A stretch of 64,000 nt of DNA from Pseudomonadota bacterium (GCA_018242425.1 JAFEBX010000009.1:186001-250000); one strand, 5' to 3'. Shown: positions 8,935-20,529, counted from the stretch's first letter. The notes: generated by a model from the sequence alone, not told the origin. Program-made: numbers and translations.

Positions 8935-10649
8935 CGCAAGGTCTTCGCGAGCCCGGCGATCGCACGCGTCATGTCGCGCATGACCACGCCGGTTTTTTCC
9001 GGCGACAGGGTATAGGGGTCCATCAATTCGACCGGACCGCTGCGATTGAACAGACCCAGCAGCGTGGTCCTGTCCAGTGCCTCGGGGTAATCCGCCTGCA
9101 TCTTCTCGAGATGGGAAACGTCCATCACCACGATGCAGTCGGCGTCCGCCACCATGCGCCCGGTGACTTCCCGCGACGACCAATCCGCCAGGTCGACCGC
9201 ATGCACGCGCGCCGCGCGCACCACATGCTCCGGACTCGCGCGACCACTGCGTGGATGGAACCCGGCGCTGGTGATGTCCAGCTCCGGCATGGCCTGTTGC
9301 GCCAGGCGTTCGGCGAACGGACTGCGACAGATATTGCCGTAGCACAGGAACAGCAGGTTCCCGATCGGCCGCACGTGCTCGCCATTCGCGCCGAAACGCT
9401 CGGCATGCGCCTTGACGACGCGCCGGCGCAAGGATCGCCTGCGCAACATGCCTGCCGGACGCGTGAACAACCCGTGCATGACATTCTTCAGTTCGGCGAT
9501 GGCGACCGCGGGATCGCGCAGATGCCAGCCGTCATAGACTTCGCGCCCGCTGAACACGCGCAACCATCCCGCGAGCATGGCCGGCAGCGATTGCGTCAGC
9601 AGCAACGGATCGGAACGATCCGCACGCAGGTTGGACAGCGTCCAGTGCAGGTCTTCGCCGATGTTGCGCGCCGAAACGCGTTCGTTCCAGCGCGTCACCG
9701 CCTGCATCGACCGCCCCAGCGCCATGTCGTGGAGGATTGCCGGGACGTCCACGCCTGCAGCGATCGTCAACGGCAGCGAACCCCACAGCCGCGGGTTGAT
9801 TTCCATCAGGTGGACCGTGCCATCGTCGGCCCGCCGCCATTCCACCATCGCCACGCCCTGCCACTGCAATGCATCGAGCAAGCGCTTCGACAATTCGAGC
9901 AGGCGCTGGTCCGCTTTCGCCGCGCGCCTCAGGGTGCTGCCGCCACCGGTCAATGGCAATTCGTGCAGGCGCTCGTGGACGAATTCGGCGACGACCTTGC
10001 CGTCGGCATACACCAGCTCGACGCCAACGCCGCGCCCGGGCACCCATTGCTGTTCCTGCACGTCGACATGCCGCAACCATTTCTTCAGCAGCGCGGTGCG
10101 CATCGATGCGTCGCGCACCACGACCGGCGCCAGGGTGACCAGTCGCCCGTCGACCTGCACCTTGCTCGCGGCCGGCTTGAGAACGCAGGGAAATCCGCCG
10201 GCTTCGTGATCGCCGGGCAAAGTGCCGCGCGCCAGCAATCGCGATCCCGGCACCGGCAATCCGATGCGTTCGGCCAGCGCGCGCGTGCGCTCCTTGGACA
10301 GCGCGGTGTCGAGCGCATCGTCCGATGGCAACAGCGCCAGCATGCGCAACGGATCCTGCGGCGGCAGCGCGCGCAACCACAGCAGCGACGCTTCCGTCGT
10401 CGGCACGATCAATACGAAACGATGTTGCGCGTGCAGGTCACGCATCCATGCATGCGCCTCGGCGACGGATTCCCCCGCCGGCTGTTGGTGTATCTGCGTG
10501 ACCCAGCGCGAATGTGCGGTCAGGCTGCCGGCTGCGCGCATGCCGGCATGCAGCGGCACGCCGCGCCGACCCAGCGACTGCACGGTGGCCAGTCCGGCCC
10601 TGCTGTCGGCATCAAGGACGAGCACTGCATCTGGCGCAATCGACGACAT
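8931..10649 (-). CDS. ATP-grasp ligase fused to low-molecular-weight tyrosine phosphatase
   Basis: The 572-residue protein combines two enzymes. Residues about 1-400 are an ATP-grasp ligase-like module: a Rossmann-like start (DAVLVLDADSRAGLATVQSL), the nucleotide lysine in FPCVLKPAAS, and the metal-binding MEINPRLWGSLP. The last 148 residues are a low-molecular-weight protein tyrosine phosphatase with the CX5R(S) loop FLCYGNICRSPFAE and the general-acid Asp in ELMDPYTLS. All key residues are present. The substrate is unknown; its partner is the upstream polysaccharide deacetylase, suggesting envelope or exopolysaccharide modification. ATG 10649 is preferred, though a GTG at 10685 would overlap that gene. 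Its stop shares a CTAG with the end of crbS. Confidence 0.85.
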   Translation of the reverse strand: MSSIAPDAVLVLDADSRAGLATVQSLGRRGVPLHAGMRAAGSLTAHSRWVTQIHQQPAGESVAEAHAWMRDLHAQHRFVLIVPTTEASLLWLRALPPQDPLRMLALLPSDDALDTALSKERTRALAERIGLPVPGSRLLARGTLPGDHEAGGFPCVLKPAASKVQVDGRLVTLAPVVVRDASMRTALLKKWLRHVDVQEQQWVPGRGVGVELVYADGKVVAEFVHERLHELPLTGGGSTLRRAAKADQRLLELSKRLLDALQWQGVAMVEWRRADDGTVHLMEINPRLWGSLPLTIAAGVDVPAILHDMALGRSMQAVTRWNERVSARNIGEDLHWTLSNLRADRSDPLLLTQSLPAMLAGWLRVFSGREVYDGWHLRDPAVAIAELKNVMHGLFTRPAGMLRRRSLRRRVVKAHAERFGANGEHVRPIGNLLFLCYGNICRSPFAERLAQQAMPELDITSAGFHPRSGRASPEHVVRAARVHAVDLADWSSREVTGRMVADADCIVVMDVSHLEKMQADYPEALDRTTLLGLFNRSGPVELMDPYTLSPEKTGVVMRDMTRAIAGLAKTLR

Positions 10650-10657
10650 GGCCGCAC

Positions 10658-11653
10658 TCAGGCTTGCGGGCGATGCATGCGCCACGCGAGCAGCGCGACG
10701 GTGTCGGCAACCGGGAAGCGCGGAAGATCGTGCAGGTCCTCGCCGGCGCCGACGAATCCGCTCTCGGTCGTCACCGCGGCGCGGTACACGCTCGCCGTGG
10801 TTTCGCGAACGCGGCGATCCTGCGATCCGTTCGGGTAACAGAACAGATCGACCGGCTTGTCGAGGAATTGCTCAAGGGCATCGCGACTGCCACGCAGCTC
10901 GCTTTCCAGTTCCACCTGGTCGAGCGTGGTGAGGATCGGATGGCTGGAGGTGTGGGAACCGACGGTGAAGAGATCGCTGTCCAGCGTCCTCAGTTGTTCC
11001 CAGCTCACCGGATCGAAACGCGCATGCTGTTCCGGCGTCGGCACGAATCCCGGCGTGCGCACGCGGATCAGCGCTTCCACCTGCTGCCGCGCCGCCACCG
11101 GCAGCGTCTTCATCCATTCCACCCACGGCTCGATGGCCGCACCGGGCGCACCGGTATCCACCGCCAATGCCTGGCGTTGCGCATCATCGAGCAGGTGCAG
11201 GCGCACGCGTGCTTCGTGGTTCCACAACCAGCGGCGTTCGGAGATCAGGCCAGGGCAGACGAAGAACGTCGCCGGCAGGCCGAGGCGCGACAACACCGGC
11301 GCAACCACTTCGGCGTGGCAGCGCAAACCGTCATCGAAGGTCAACGCGACTTCCTGCGCGGCAGGCGCGCCACTGCTCACGCCCGCGATCAGTTCGTCCA
11401 GCGGCACTACGCGGAAACTGCGCGCGAGCCATTCCATCTGCGCGACGAAGGCGGCGACCTCGAGTTCGCCCGGGCCGACGCCATGCAGCATCACGATCCG
11501 GCGTACCGGCATCCGCCGGGCGGCACGATGCGACAGGCCGGCAGCGAGCGCCGCCGACTGGATCGGTTTGACCACGAGGGATTTCAGCGATTCCATGCGC
11601 TTGGCCTTGTGCCGGGAACTGTCCTTGTTGCCCCACTCCACCGGTGCCGTCAT
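10658..11653 (-). CDS. Polysaccharide deacetylase (NodB homology, CE4)
   Basis: A 331-residue carbohydrate esterase 4 protein that would remove acetyl groups from N-acetylated sugars. The NodB motifs are visible: motif 1 ALTFDDGL with Asp107 and Asp108, motif 2 GSHTSSHPI with His234 and His238 as metal ligands, and the later segment DLFCYPNGSQDRRVR. No signal peptide is evident, so the site of action is uncertain. It is transcribed just ahead of the ATP-grasp/phosphatase gene with an 8-base gap. Both lie between the CrbS-like and CrbR-like genes. An internal ATG at 11596 would also keep the whole catalytic domain; the start choice is uncertain. Confidence 0.88.
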   Translation of the reverse strand: MTAPVEWGNKDSSRHKAKRMESLKSLVVKPIQSAALAAGLSHRAARRMPVRRIVMLHGVGPGELEVAAFVAQMEWLARSFRVVPLDELIAGVSSGAPAAQEVALTFDDGLRCHAEVVAPVLSRLGLPATFFVCPGLISERRWLWNHEARVRLHLLDDAQRQALAVDTGAPGAAIEPWVEWMKTLPVAARQQVEALIRVRTPGFVPTPEQHARFDPVSWEQLRTLDSDLFTVGSHTSSHPILTTLDQVELESELRGSRDALEQFLDKPVDLFCYPNGSQDRRVRETTASVYRAAVTTESGFVGAGEDLHDLPRFPVADTVALLAWRMHRPQA

Positions 11654-11737
11654 GGCTCCGGGGCGCTTCTATCCTACGCCATCCCCCTCCCAAGGGGATG
11701 ACAGGCGCGTGGCAGCCCCATTCAGATTCGCGCCCGA

Positions 11738-12406
11738 TCAGTCGAGGTCTTCGGGCGGCGCCTGTACCGCATCGGGATCGACCGCGAGCTTGCCGGCGAT
11801 CAGAATCGCCTGGGTGCGATTGCGCGCGCCGAGCTTGCGCATGATCGCGCTCATGTGCGCCTTCACCGTCGCTTCCGAGACACCGAGCTCGTAGCCGATC
11901 TGCTTGTTGAGCAGGCCGGTGCCAAGCATCTGCAGTACGCGGAATTGCTGCGGCGTCAGCTCGCGCACGCGCGCGGCGACGGCCTGCTCCTCATCGCTGG
12001 TCGGCACCGCTGCAAGCGCGGCTTCCGGCACCCAGCGCTCGCCATCCAGCACCTGTTGCAAGGCATGGGCCAATGTCGCCGCATCGGAAGACTTGGGGAT
12101 GAAACCGACGGCGCCGTGATCGAGCGCGCGACGCATCACCGCCGGTTCCTCGCGCGCCGACACCATCACCACCGGCAATTGCGGGTGGCTTGCACGCAGG
12201 TGCACCAGCGCCGAAAAACCATGCACGCCCGGCATGTTGAGATCCAGCAGCAACAGGTCGGCATCGGGATGCGCATCCACCAGCGCGTACAACGCGCCGG
12301 CGTTCTCCGCTTCGCTGATCTTCGCCTGTGGCAACAGGCGCGCGACCACGCCGCGCAATGCCTCGCGGAACAGCGGGTGGTCGTCCGCGATCAGGAGCGT
12401 GGACAC
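11738..12406 (-). CDS. crbR: CrbR-like LuxR/NarL family response regulator
   Basis: A 222-residue two-component regulator. The N-terminal receiver has the acidic pair DD (residues 8-9), phospho-acceptor Asp55 in LLLLDLNMPG, and Lys in GFIPKSSDA. The C-terminal LuxR helix-turn-helix is ELTPQQFRVLQMLGTGLLNK followed by GYELGVSEATVKAHMS. It starts at a GTG seven bases after the acs stop codon, so it is probably cotranscribed with acs. In Vibrio, Shewanella and Pseudomonas, the orphan-looking regulator CrbR (ErdR-like) works with the SSS-type kinase CrbS to switch on acs. That pairing here with the kinase at 5482 is inferred from family and neighbourhood. Confidence 0.87.
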   Translation of the reverse strand: MSTLLIADDHPLFREALRGVVARLLPQAKISEAENAGALYALVDAHPDADLLLLDLNMPGVHGFSALVHLRASHPQLPVVMVSAREEPAVMRRALDHGAVGFIPKSSDAATLAHALQQVLDGERWVPEAALAAVPTSDEEQAVAARVRELTPQQFRVLQMLGTGLLNKQIGYELGVSEATVKAHMSAIMRKLGARNRTQAILIAGKLAVDPDAVQAPPEDLD

Positions 12407-12413
12407 GCCCTGC

Positions 12414-14369
<1,956 letters not shown>

Positions 14370-14452
14370 GGCGTCCTCCCAATGGATCGTGTCCGGTGAA
14401 GTAGAGAGTGTGCCGCATCCATGCTGACGCGATGCAACATCGCGCTTAGACC

Positions 14453-14482
14453 TTGGTCGTAGTCCGGCCCGCTTTCGACCAA
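14453..14482. promoter_or_regulatory. Inverted repeat between divergent acs and porin genes
   Basis: TTGGTCG (14453-14459) and CGACCAA (14476-14482) form a perfect 7-bp inverted repeat, with 16 bases between the arms, inside the 197-base divergent gap. It is a candidate site for the CrbR-like activator acting on both acs and the acetate-uptake operon. The assignment is inference from location; I know no consensus to compare it with. Confidence 0.45.
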
Positions 14483-14566
14483 AGGCGAATAGTCAGCGCG
14501 CCGATGCGCGGCGCAGGCTGCGGTTGCCGTGGTCCCGCACGGAAACTCCTGCTTGGGGAAACCGAC

Positions 14567-16024
14567 ATGAAACGACCCAGTCTCCGCACCCCGCTGGCGC
14601 TTGCGATCACCCTCGCGCTGGCCACGCCCAACCTCTCGTTCGCCGCCACCAAGAAGGAAAAGGAGCTGGAAGCGCGCGTCGCCCAGCTCGAGGCGCAGGT
14701 GAAGGCGCTGGTGAATGCGCAGCAGCAACAGCAGGCGCAGCTCGACAACACCAAGGCCGAAGCCGCCGATGCCCACGCCCAGGTCGCCGATGCCAGGACC
14801 GAACTCGACAAGATCAAGGCGTCGCAACCGGCGCCGTTGCCGGCCGGCAAGCAGCCGATCCAGGCGACTGCGATCAATACCGGTGCCAATCCCGGCACCA
14901 CGTTCTCGTATGGCGGCTTCATCAAGCTCGATGCGATGGCGACCAAGACCAGCGACGGCAAGATCGATGACGGCAACGCCGGTCGCCTGTTCTACCTGCC
15001 CAGCCAGATCCCGGTCAGTGCACCGCCGGCAAACGGCGGCAATGCCTATACCGACATCTCCGCGCAGTTGTCGCGCTTCTGGTTGAGCGCCGACACGGTG
15101 ACCCAGCGCGGTGACAAGCTGAAGGGTTATGTCGAGATGGATTTCTACGGCGGCGGCAGCAATGCGCTGAACGGCAACGAGACCTCGACCAATACCTATG
15201 GCGTCACCCTGCGCCAGGCCTACGTGCAATGGAACAACTGGCTGGCCGGCCAGACCTGGAGCAACTTCCAGGACGTCGCCGCGCTGCCTGACGCGGTCGA
15301 TTTCGTCGGCCCGACCGAAAGCACCATCTTCGTGCGCCAGGCGCAGATCCGCTACGCCAAGGGCAACTGGTCGTTCTCCGCGGAGAACCCGCAGACCACC
15401 ATCGGCAGCGTCGCCACCGGCGCGCGCCTCGCCAATTCCGGCGCCAACCTGATGCCCGATTTCACCGCGCGCTACGCGACCAAGGGGAATTGGGGCCACT
15501 TCTCGGTGGCGGTGCTGGCACGCCAGTTCGAATACCAGAACAAGCTCACGAACGGCAGTTACCAGTCAGCAAAGACCGCGACCGGTGGTGCGGTCAGCGT
15601 CGCCGGCAACTTCAACATCGGTGCGAAGGACGATCTCCGCTACATGGTCAACGCCGGCAGCGGCATCGGTCGCTACATGGGTTTCGGTCTCGGCAGCGAT
15701 ACCGTGCTCGACGCCAACGGCAACCTGCATCCGCTCGACGGCTACGGCGGCTTCGTGTCCTGGCGCCATGCCTTCTCGCCGAAGCTGCGCGGCAACCTGA
15801 TGTATTCGATGGCGATGTTCGACAACGATCGCAGCCTGCCCGGCTGGGGCCTCGCCAGCTATGGCGTCACCGAACGCGCGAGCTCGATCCACGCCAACCT
15901 GATCTACAGCCCGATTCCCAAGCTCGATCTCGGCGCCGAGATCACCTACGGCAAGCGTGACCTCGAGGACAACCGTTCCGGTGACCTCAAGCGCGTGCAG
16001 GCGACGGTGAAGTACACCTTCTGA
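14567..16024 (+). CDS. DcaP-like trimeric outer-membrane porin
   Basis: A 485-residue outer-membrane protein. It has a signal peptide (LALAITLALATPNLSFA), then a coiled-coil of about 60 residues rich in Glu, Gln, Lys and Ala (KEKELEARVAQLEAQVKAL), then a beta-barrel domain starting near TTFSYGGFIKLDAM and ending in the outer-membrane signature VQATVKYTF with terminal Phe. This layout is that of DcaP-type porins, which pass small organic acids. The ATG at 14567 follows GGGGAAACC. It is 48 bases upstream of the DUF485-actP pair and so probably lets acetate or related acids into the periplasm; substrate is inferred from context. Confidence 0.85.
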   Translation: MKRPSLRTPLALAITLALATPNLSFAATKKEKELEARVAQLEAQVKALVNAQQQQQAQLDNTKAEAADAHAQVADARTELDKIKASQPAPLPAGKQPIQATAINTGANPGTTFSYGGFIKLDAMATKTSDGKIDDGNAGRLFYLPSQIPVSAPPANGGNAYTDISAQLSRFWLSADTVTQRGDKLKGYVEMDFYGGGSNALNGNETSTNTYGVTLRQAYVQWNNWLAGQTWSNFQDVAALPDAVDFVGPTESTIFVRQAQIRYAKGNWSFSAENPQTTIGSVATGARLANSGANLMPDFTARYATKGNWGHFSVAVLARQFEYQNKLTNGSYQSAKTATGGAVSVAGNFNIGAKDDLRYMVNAGSGIGRYMGFGLGSDTVLDANGNLHPLDGYGGFVSWRHAFSPKLRGNLMYSMAMFDNDRSLPGWGLASYGVTERASSIHANLIYSPIPKLDLGAEITYGKRDLEDNRSGDLKRVQATVKYTF

Positions 16025-16072
16025 CCCGACCAGTGCAGTCCCACCATCCATGACAACAAAGGAACCCGCACG

Positions 16073-16387
16073 ATGAATGCCACCGGTGATCCACGCATCG
16101 ATCGCATCGCCGCCAGCCCGGTCTACAAGGAGCTGAAACACAAGCGCAACACGTTGGGATGGACGCTCACCATCCTGATGCTGATCGCCTACTTCGGTTA
16201 CATCGGCCTGATCGCCTTCGACAAGGCCTTCCTCGCCCAGCCGATCGGCGACGGCGTCAGCAGCATCGGCATTCCGATCGCGATCGGGCTGATGGTGTTC
16301 ACCATCGCGCTGACCGGCTTCTACGTGCGTCGCGCCAACAACGAATTCGATCGCCTCGCCGCGCAGGTGCTGGAGGAAAACCCGTGA
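16073..16387 (+). CDS. yjcH: DUF485 membrane protein, ActP partner (YjcH-like)
   Basis: A 104-residue inner-membrane protein with two predicted transmembrane helices ([19 protein letters not shown] and [19 protein letters not shown]) separated by a short polar loop, and the C-terminal [18 protein letters not shown]. This is the DUF485 family, which almost always precedes the acetate permease actP and is thought to assist it. AAAGGA lies upstream of the ATG. Its TGA stop overlaps the GTG start of actP in the string GTGA, which implies translational coupling. Confidence 0.93.
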   Translation: MNATGDPRIDRIAASPVYKELKHKRNTLGWTLTILMLIAYFGYIGLIAFDKAFLAQPIGDGVSSIGIPIAIGLMVFTIALTGFYVRRANNEFDRLAAQVLEENP

Positions 16388-18117
16388 ATCGATTCCTGCA
16401 TATGCGCCGCGCCGCGTTCGCGTCGCTGGCGCTGGTGTCCGGCAACGTCCTCGCCGCTGGTGGCGACATCGGCGAAACCACCAAGCAGCCGACCAACTGG
16501 ATGGCGATCGGCATGTTCGTGGTCTTCGTCGCCCTGACACTGTGGATCACCAAATGGGCGGCGCGTCGCACGCGCTCGGCCGCAGATTTCTACACCGCGG
16601 GCGGCGGCATCACCGGCTTCCAGAACGGTCTCGCCATCGCCGGCGACTACATGTCGGCAGCCTCATTCCTCGGCATCACCGCCGCGGTGATGGCCAACGG
16701 TTACGACGGCCTGATCTATGCGATCGGCTTCCTGGTCGGCTGGCCCATCCTCACCTTCCTGATGGCGGAACGCCTGCGCAACCTCGGCAAGTACACCTTC
16801 GCCGACGTCGCCGGTTATCGCTTCCAGCAAAAGCCCATTCGCATGTTCGCCGCCGCCGGCACGCTGGTCACGGTGGCGTTCTACCTGATCGCGCAGATGG
16901 TTGGCGCCGGCGCGCTGATCAAGTTGCTGTTCGGCCTCGACTACTGGGTCGCGGTGGTGCTAGTCGGTGCGTTGATGATGATCTACGTGCTGTTCGGCGG
17001 CATGACCGCAACCACCTGGGTGCAGATCATCAAGGCCTGCATGCTGTTGTGCGGCGTCACCTTCATGGCGCTGATGATCATGGCGCACTTCGGCTTCAGC
17101 TTCGAACGCCTGTTCGCCGCCGCCGTCGACGTCAAGACGCAGGTCGCCGCCAACGCGGGCAAGACGCCGGAAGAAGCGCACAAGGCGGGATTGGCGATCA
17201 TGGGGCCAGGCGGATTCGTCAAGGATCCGATCTCGGCGATCTCGTTCGGCATGGCGCTGATGTTCGGCACCGCCGGCCTGCCGCACATCCTGATGCGCTT
17301 CTTCACCGTTCCCGATGCCAAGCAGGCGCGCAAATCGGTGCTGTGGGCAACGACGTGGATCGGTTACTTCTACATCCTGATCTTCATCATTGGCTTTGGC
17401 GCGATCGCGCTGGTGTTGACCAACCCCGAGTTCTCCGATGTCGCCAAGGGCGTGATCAAGGGCGGCGCCGGTGCCACCAACATGGCGGCAGTGCTGGTCG
17501 GCAACGCGGTCGGCGGCAACGTCTTCATGGGCTTCATTTCCGCGGTGGCGTTCGCCACGATCCTCGCGGTGGTGGCGGGCCTGACGTTGTCGGGCGCCTC
17601 GGCGGTCTCGCACGATCTCTACGCAACGATGATCAAGCAGGGCAATCCGGCACCGGGTTCGGAACTGAGGGTGTCGCGCATCACCACCGTCATTCTCGGG
17701 ATCGTCGCTGTTCTCCTCGGCATCGCCTTCGAGAAGCAGAACGTCGCCTTCATGGTGTCGCTGGCCTTCGCGATCGCGGCTTCGGCCAACTTCCCGGTGC
17801 TGATCCTGTCGTTGCTGTGGAAGAACTGCACCACGCGCGGCGCGGTGATCGGCGGCACGCTCGGCCTGATCACCTCGCTGGTGCTGACGCTGCTGTCGCC
17901 GTCGGTGTGGGAAGCGACGCTTGGCTACCCCAAGGGTTCGGCGCCGTTCCCCTACACCTCGCCGGCGCTGTTCTCGATGACGATCGCATTCGTCGGCATC
18001 TGGCTGTTCTCGATCACCGACAAGAGCGCGAACGCCCGCCGCGAACGCGCCGATTACGAAGCACAGGAAGTCCGCGCGGAAACCGGACTGGGCGCCACGA
18101 AGGCCTCCAGCCACTGA
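16384..18117 (+). CDS. actP: Cation/acetate symporter
   Basis: A 577-residue sodium:solute symporter of the inner membrane that takes up acetate and other short monocarboxylates. A cleavable-looking N-terminal signal ([17 protein letters not shown]) precedes about 13 transmembrane segments, as in E. coli ActP (549 residues). Typical segments are [36 protein letters not shown], and [20 protein letters not shown]. The GTG start at 16384 overlaps the DUF485 stop; an ATG at 16402 is an alternative. It is the last gene of the porin-DUF485-actP operon, followed by a terminator. Expected control is by the CrbS/CrbR-like system. Confidence 0.96.
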   Translation: MNRFLHMRRAAFASLALVSGNVLAAGGDIGETTKQPTNWMAIGMFVVFVALTLWITKWAARRTRSAADFYTAGGGITGFQNGLAIAGDYMSAASFLGITAAVMANGYDGLIYAIGFLVGWPILTFLMAERLRNLGKYTFADVAGYRFQQKPIRMFAAAGTLVTVAFYLIAQMVGAGALIKLLFGLDYWVAVVLVGALMMIYVLFGGMTATTWVQIIKACMLLCGVTFMALMIMAHFGFSFERLFAAAVDVKTQVAANAGKTPEEAHKAGLAIMGPGGFVKDPISAISFGMALMFGTAGLPHILMRFFTVPDAKQARKSVLWATTWIGYFYILIFIIGFGAIALVLTNPEFSDVAKGVIKGGAGATNMAAVLVGNAVGGNVFMGFISAVAFATILAVVAGLTLSGASAVSHDLYATMIKQGNPAPGSELRVSRITTVILGIVAVLLGIAFEKQNVAFMVSLAFAIAASANFPVLILSLLWKNCTTRGAVIGGTLGLITSLVLTLLSPSVWEATLGYPKGSAPFPYTSPALFSMTIAFVGIWLFSITDKSANARRERADYEAQEVRAETGLGATKASSH

Positions 18118-18180
18118 TCCACCGCTTGGGGCGCCGCGACCATCGCGCGCCCACCGCCCGTCTCCCCCGGGCATTGCAGG

Positions 18181-18206
18181 CGCCGGCGCAAGCCGGCGTC
18201 TTTTTT
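18181..18206 (+). terminator. Rho-independent terminator after actP
   Basis: The stem CGCCGGC (18181-18187) pairs with GCCGGCG (18192-18198) around the tetraloop GCAA. It is followed by TC and six T residues (18201-18206). It lies about 65 bases beyond the actP stop and ends the acetate-uptake operon before the M13 peptidase gene. Confidence 0.9.
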
Positions 18207-18290
18207 GGGCGACGGCTGCAGTGACTTCCTGCACATGCCCCGAAGGGTGGACGGCGCACACTCGCCGGGTCCCTCCCCAAAGGCAGTTGC

Positions 18291-20399
18291 ATGAATACGC
18301 CCCCACTTCGCCTCACCGTTCTCGCGCTCGCCGTGCTTGGCGCGCTGGCCGCCTGCAAGCCCAATGCCTCGGCACCCGCCGCCGACGCCAACGCGCCCGC
18401 CAAGGCCGCGGCGCCCGCCGCCCCCACCATCGGCATCGACCTCGCCGGCATCGACAAGACGGTGAAGCCGGGCGACGACTTCAACAATTACGCCAATGGC
18501 GCCTGGGCCAAGACCGCGGAGATCCCCGCCGACCGCTCCGCCACCGGCGTCTTCCTCGATGTCTTCAACAAAGCCGAACAACGCGAGAAGGAACTGATCC
18601 AGGGCATCGCCGCCTCCAAGCCGGCCGCCGGCAGCGACGAAGCGCGCATCGCCAACGCCTACAACGCCTACATGGACACCGCCGGCATCGAACAGCGCGG
18701 ACTCGCGCCGCTGAAGCCGGAACTGACCGCGATCGACGGCATCAAGGACAAGGCCGCGCTCTCGCAATATCTCGGCAGCAACCTGCGCGCCGACGTCGAT
18801 CCGCTCAACGCCACCAACTATCACACCGACAATCTGTTCGGCCTGTTCGTTTCGCAGGGACTGACCGATCCGTCGAAGAACATCGGCTACCTGCTGCAGG
18901 GCGGCCTCGGCCTGCCCGATCGCGATTACTACCTGTCCAGCGACAAGGCCATGGCCGAGATCCGCGGCAAGTACGAAACCTATATCGGCGCATTGCTGAA
19001 GGAGGCCGGCATCGCCGATTCCGATGCCAAGGCCAAGCAGGTCATGGCGCTGGAAATGCAGATCGCCAAGGCGCACACCGCGCTCGCCGACAGCGAGAAC
19101 ATCCACAAGGCCAACAACCTGTGGGCCACTGCGGATTTCGCGAAGAAGGCGCCCGGACTCGACTGGGGCGCGTATTTCAAGGCCGCCGGACTCGATGGCC
19201 AGCAATCGATCGACGCCTGGCAGCCCGCCGCGATCACCAAGCTCTCGGCGCTGGTCGGCAGCCAGCCGATCGATGCCTGGAAAGCCTGGCTGACCTTCCA
19301 CGCCATCGACCGCAACACCGCCTTCCTGCCCAAGGCCATCGACGATCTCGCCTTCGCCTTCCACGGCACCGCGCTCAACGGCATTCCGCAACAGCGCGAA
19401 CGCTGGAAGCGCGGCATCACGGTGACCGACGGCATGCTCGGCGACGCCATCGGCAAGCGCTATGCGGAGAAATATTTCCCGGCGTCCTCGAAGGAGCAGA
19501 TCACCAAACTCGTCAACAACCTGCTCGCGGTGTTCCCGGAACGCATCGACAAGCTCGACTGGATGAGCGCCGATACCAAGGCCAAGGCGAAAGCCAAGGT
19601 TGCGACGATCAAGGTCGGCGTCGGCTATCCGGACACCTGGCGTGATTACTCGCAACTGGAGATCAAGGCCGACGATCCGCTGGGGAACGCCGAGCGCGCA
19701 AGCCTCGCCGAGTACAAGCACCAGATCGCCAAGCTCGGCAAGGCGCCCGACCGCAGCGAGTGGTGGATGACGCCGCAGACGGTGAATGCCGTGAACCTGC
19801 CGCTGCAGAATGCACTGAACTTCCCGGCGGCGATCCTCGAGGCGCCGTTCTTCGATCCCAAGGCCGATGCCGCCGCCAACTACGGTTCGATCGGCGCAGT
19901 GATCGGCCACGAGATCAGCCACAGCTTCGACAACCTCGGTGCCGAATTCGATGCCGATGGCCGCATGGCCAACTGGTGGACGCCAGCCGACGCCGCGCAC
20001 TTTGCGGACGCCGGCAAGAAGCTCGCCGCGCAGTACGACGCCTATGAAGCACTGCCGGGCCTGCACGTGAAGGGCGAACAGACGCTGGGCGAAAACATCG
20101 CCGACCTCGCCGGCCTGGCGGTGGCATACGATGCCTATCGCAAGTCGCTCAACGGCAAGGAGGCGCCGGTGATCGACGGCCTGACCGGCGACCAGCGCTT
20201 CTTCCTCGCCTTCGCCCAGAGCTGGCGCACCAAGATGCGCGACGCGACGATGCGCAACCGCATCGCCACCGACGTCCACGCACCCGCAAACTTCCGCGTG
20301 ATGACGGTGCGCAACATCGATGCCTGGTACGGCCCGTTCAACGTCACCGCTGGCCAGAAGATGTACCTCGACCCGAAGGATCGCGTGCGGGTCTGGTGA
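18291..20399 (+). CDS. M13 family metallopeptidase lipoprotein (PepO/neprilysin type)
   Basis: A 702-residue zinc endopeptidase. The lipoprotein signal LAVLGALAACKPN places a lipidated Cys at residue 21, followed by an Ala/Pro-rich linker. The mature protein begins with the family segment VKPGDDFNNYANGAW. Zinc ligands are His540 and His544 of GHEISHSFD, with catalytic Glu541, and Glu601 of GENIADLAGL. The C-terminal RNIDAWYGPFNV...RVW pattern is typical of M13. It is probably anchored in the periplasm and degrades peptides. It stands alone and converges on the M16 pair across a long inverted repeat. Confidence 0.95.
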   Translation: MNTPPLRLTVLALAVLGALAACKPNASAPAADANAPAKAAAPAAPTIGIDLAGIDKTVKPGDDFNNYANGAWAKTAEIPADRSATGVFLDVFNKAEQREKELIQGIAASKPAAGSDEARIANAYNAYMDTAGIEQRGLAPLKPELTAIDGIKDKAALSQYLGSNLRADVDPLNATNYHTDNLFGLFVSQGLTDPSKNIGYLLQGGLGLPDRDYYLSSDKAMAEIRGKYETYIGALLKEAGIADSDAKAKQVMALEMQIAKAHTALADSENIHKANNLWATADFAKKAPGLDWGAYFKAAGLDGQQSIDAWQPAAITKLSALVGSQPIDAWKAWLTFHAIDRNTAFLPKAIDDLAFAFHGTALNGIPQQRERWKRGITVTDGMLGDAIGKRYAEKYFPASSKEQITKLVNNLLAVFPERIDKLDWMSADTKAKAKAKVATIKVGVGYPDTWRDYSQLEIKADDPLGNAERASLAEYKHQIAKLGKAPDRSEWWMTPQTVNAVNLPLQNALNFPAAILEAPFFDPKADAAANYGSIGAVIGHEISHSFDNLGAEFDADGRMANWWTPADAAHFADAGKKLAAQYDAYEALPGLHVKGEQTLGENIADLAGLAVAYDAYRKSLNGKEAPVIDGLTGDQRFFLAFAQSWRTKMRDATMRNRIATDVHAPANFRVMTVRNIDAWYGPFNVTAGQKMYLDPKDRVRVW

Positions 20400-20517
20400 C
20401 GATCCTGCTGCGCTCGTCCTGCGGTCCGCGTGCGGTGCTCGCAATGCTCACGTACTTGTGTACGCTGCGCTTGCTGCGCTCCGCCACGAACCGCAGGCCT
20501 TCGCTCGCGACGGATCG
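20400..20517. repeat. Long imperfect inverted repeat between convergent genes
   Basis: The gap between the M13 gene and the minus-strand M16 gene is almost entirely one imperfect palindrome. The outer ends are CGATCC (20400) and GGATCG (to 20517). Inner matching blocks are CCTGCGGT (20418 on) against ACCGCAGG (to 20497), and CGTAC (20451-20455) against GTACG (20460-20464). The dyad centre is in TTGT at 20456-20459. It has no T-run, so it is not a standard intrinsic terminator. It may be an intergenic repeat or a bidirectional transcription block. Confidence 0.6.
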
Positions 20518-20529
20518 CAAGCGGGTTTC

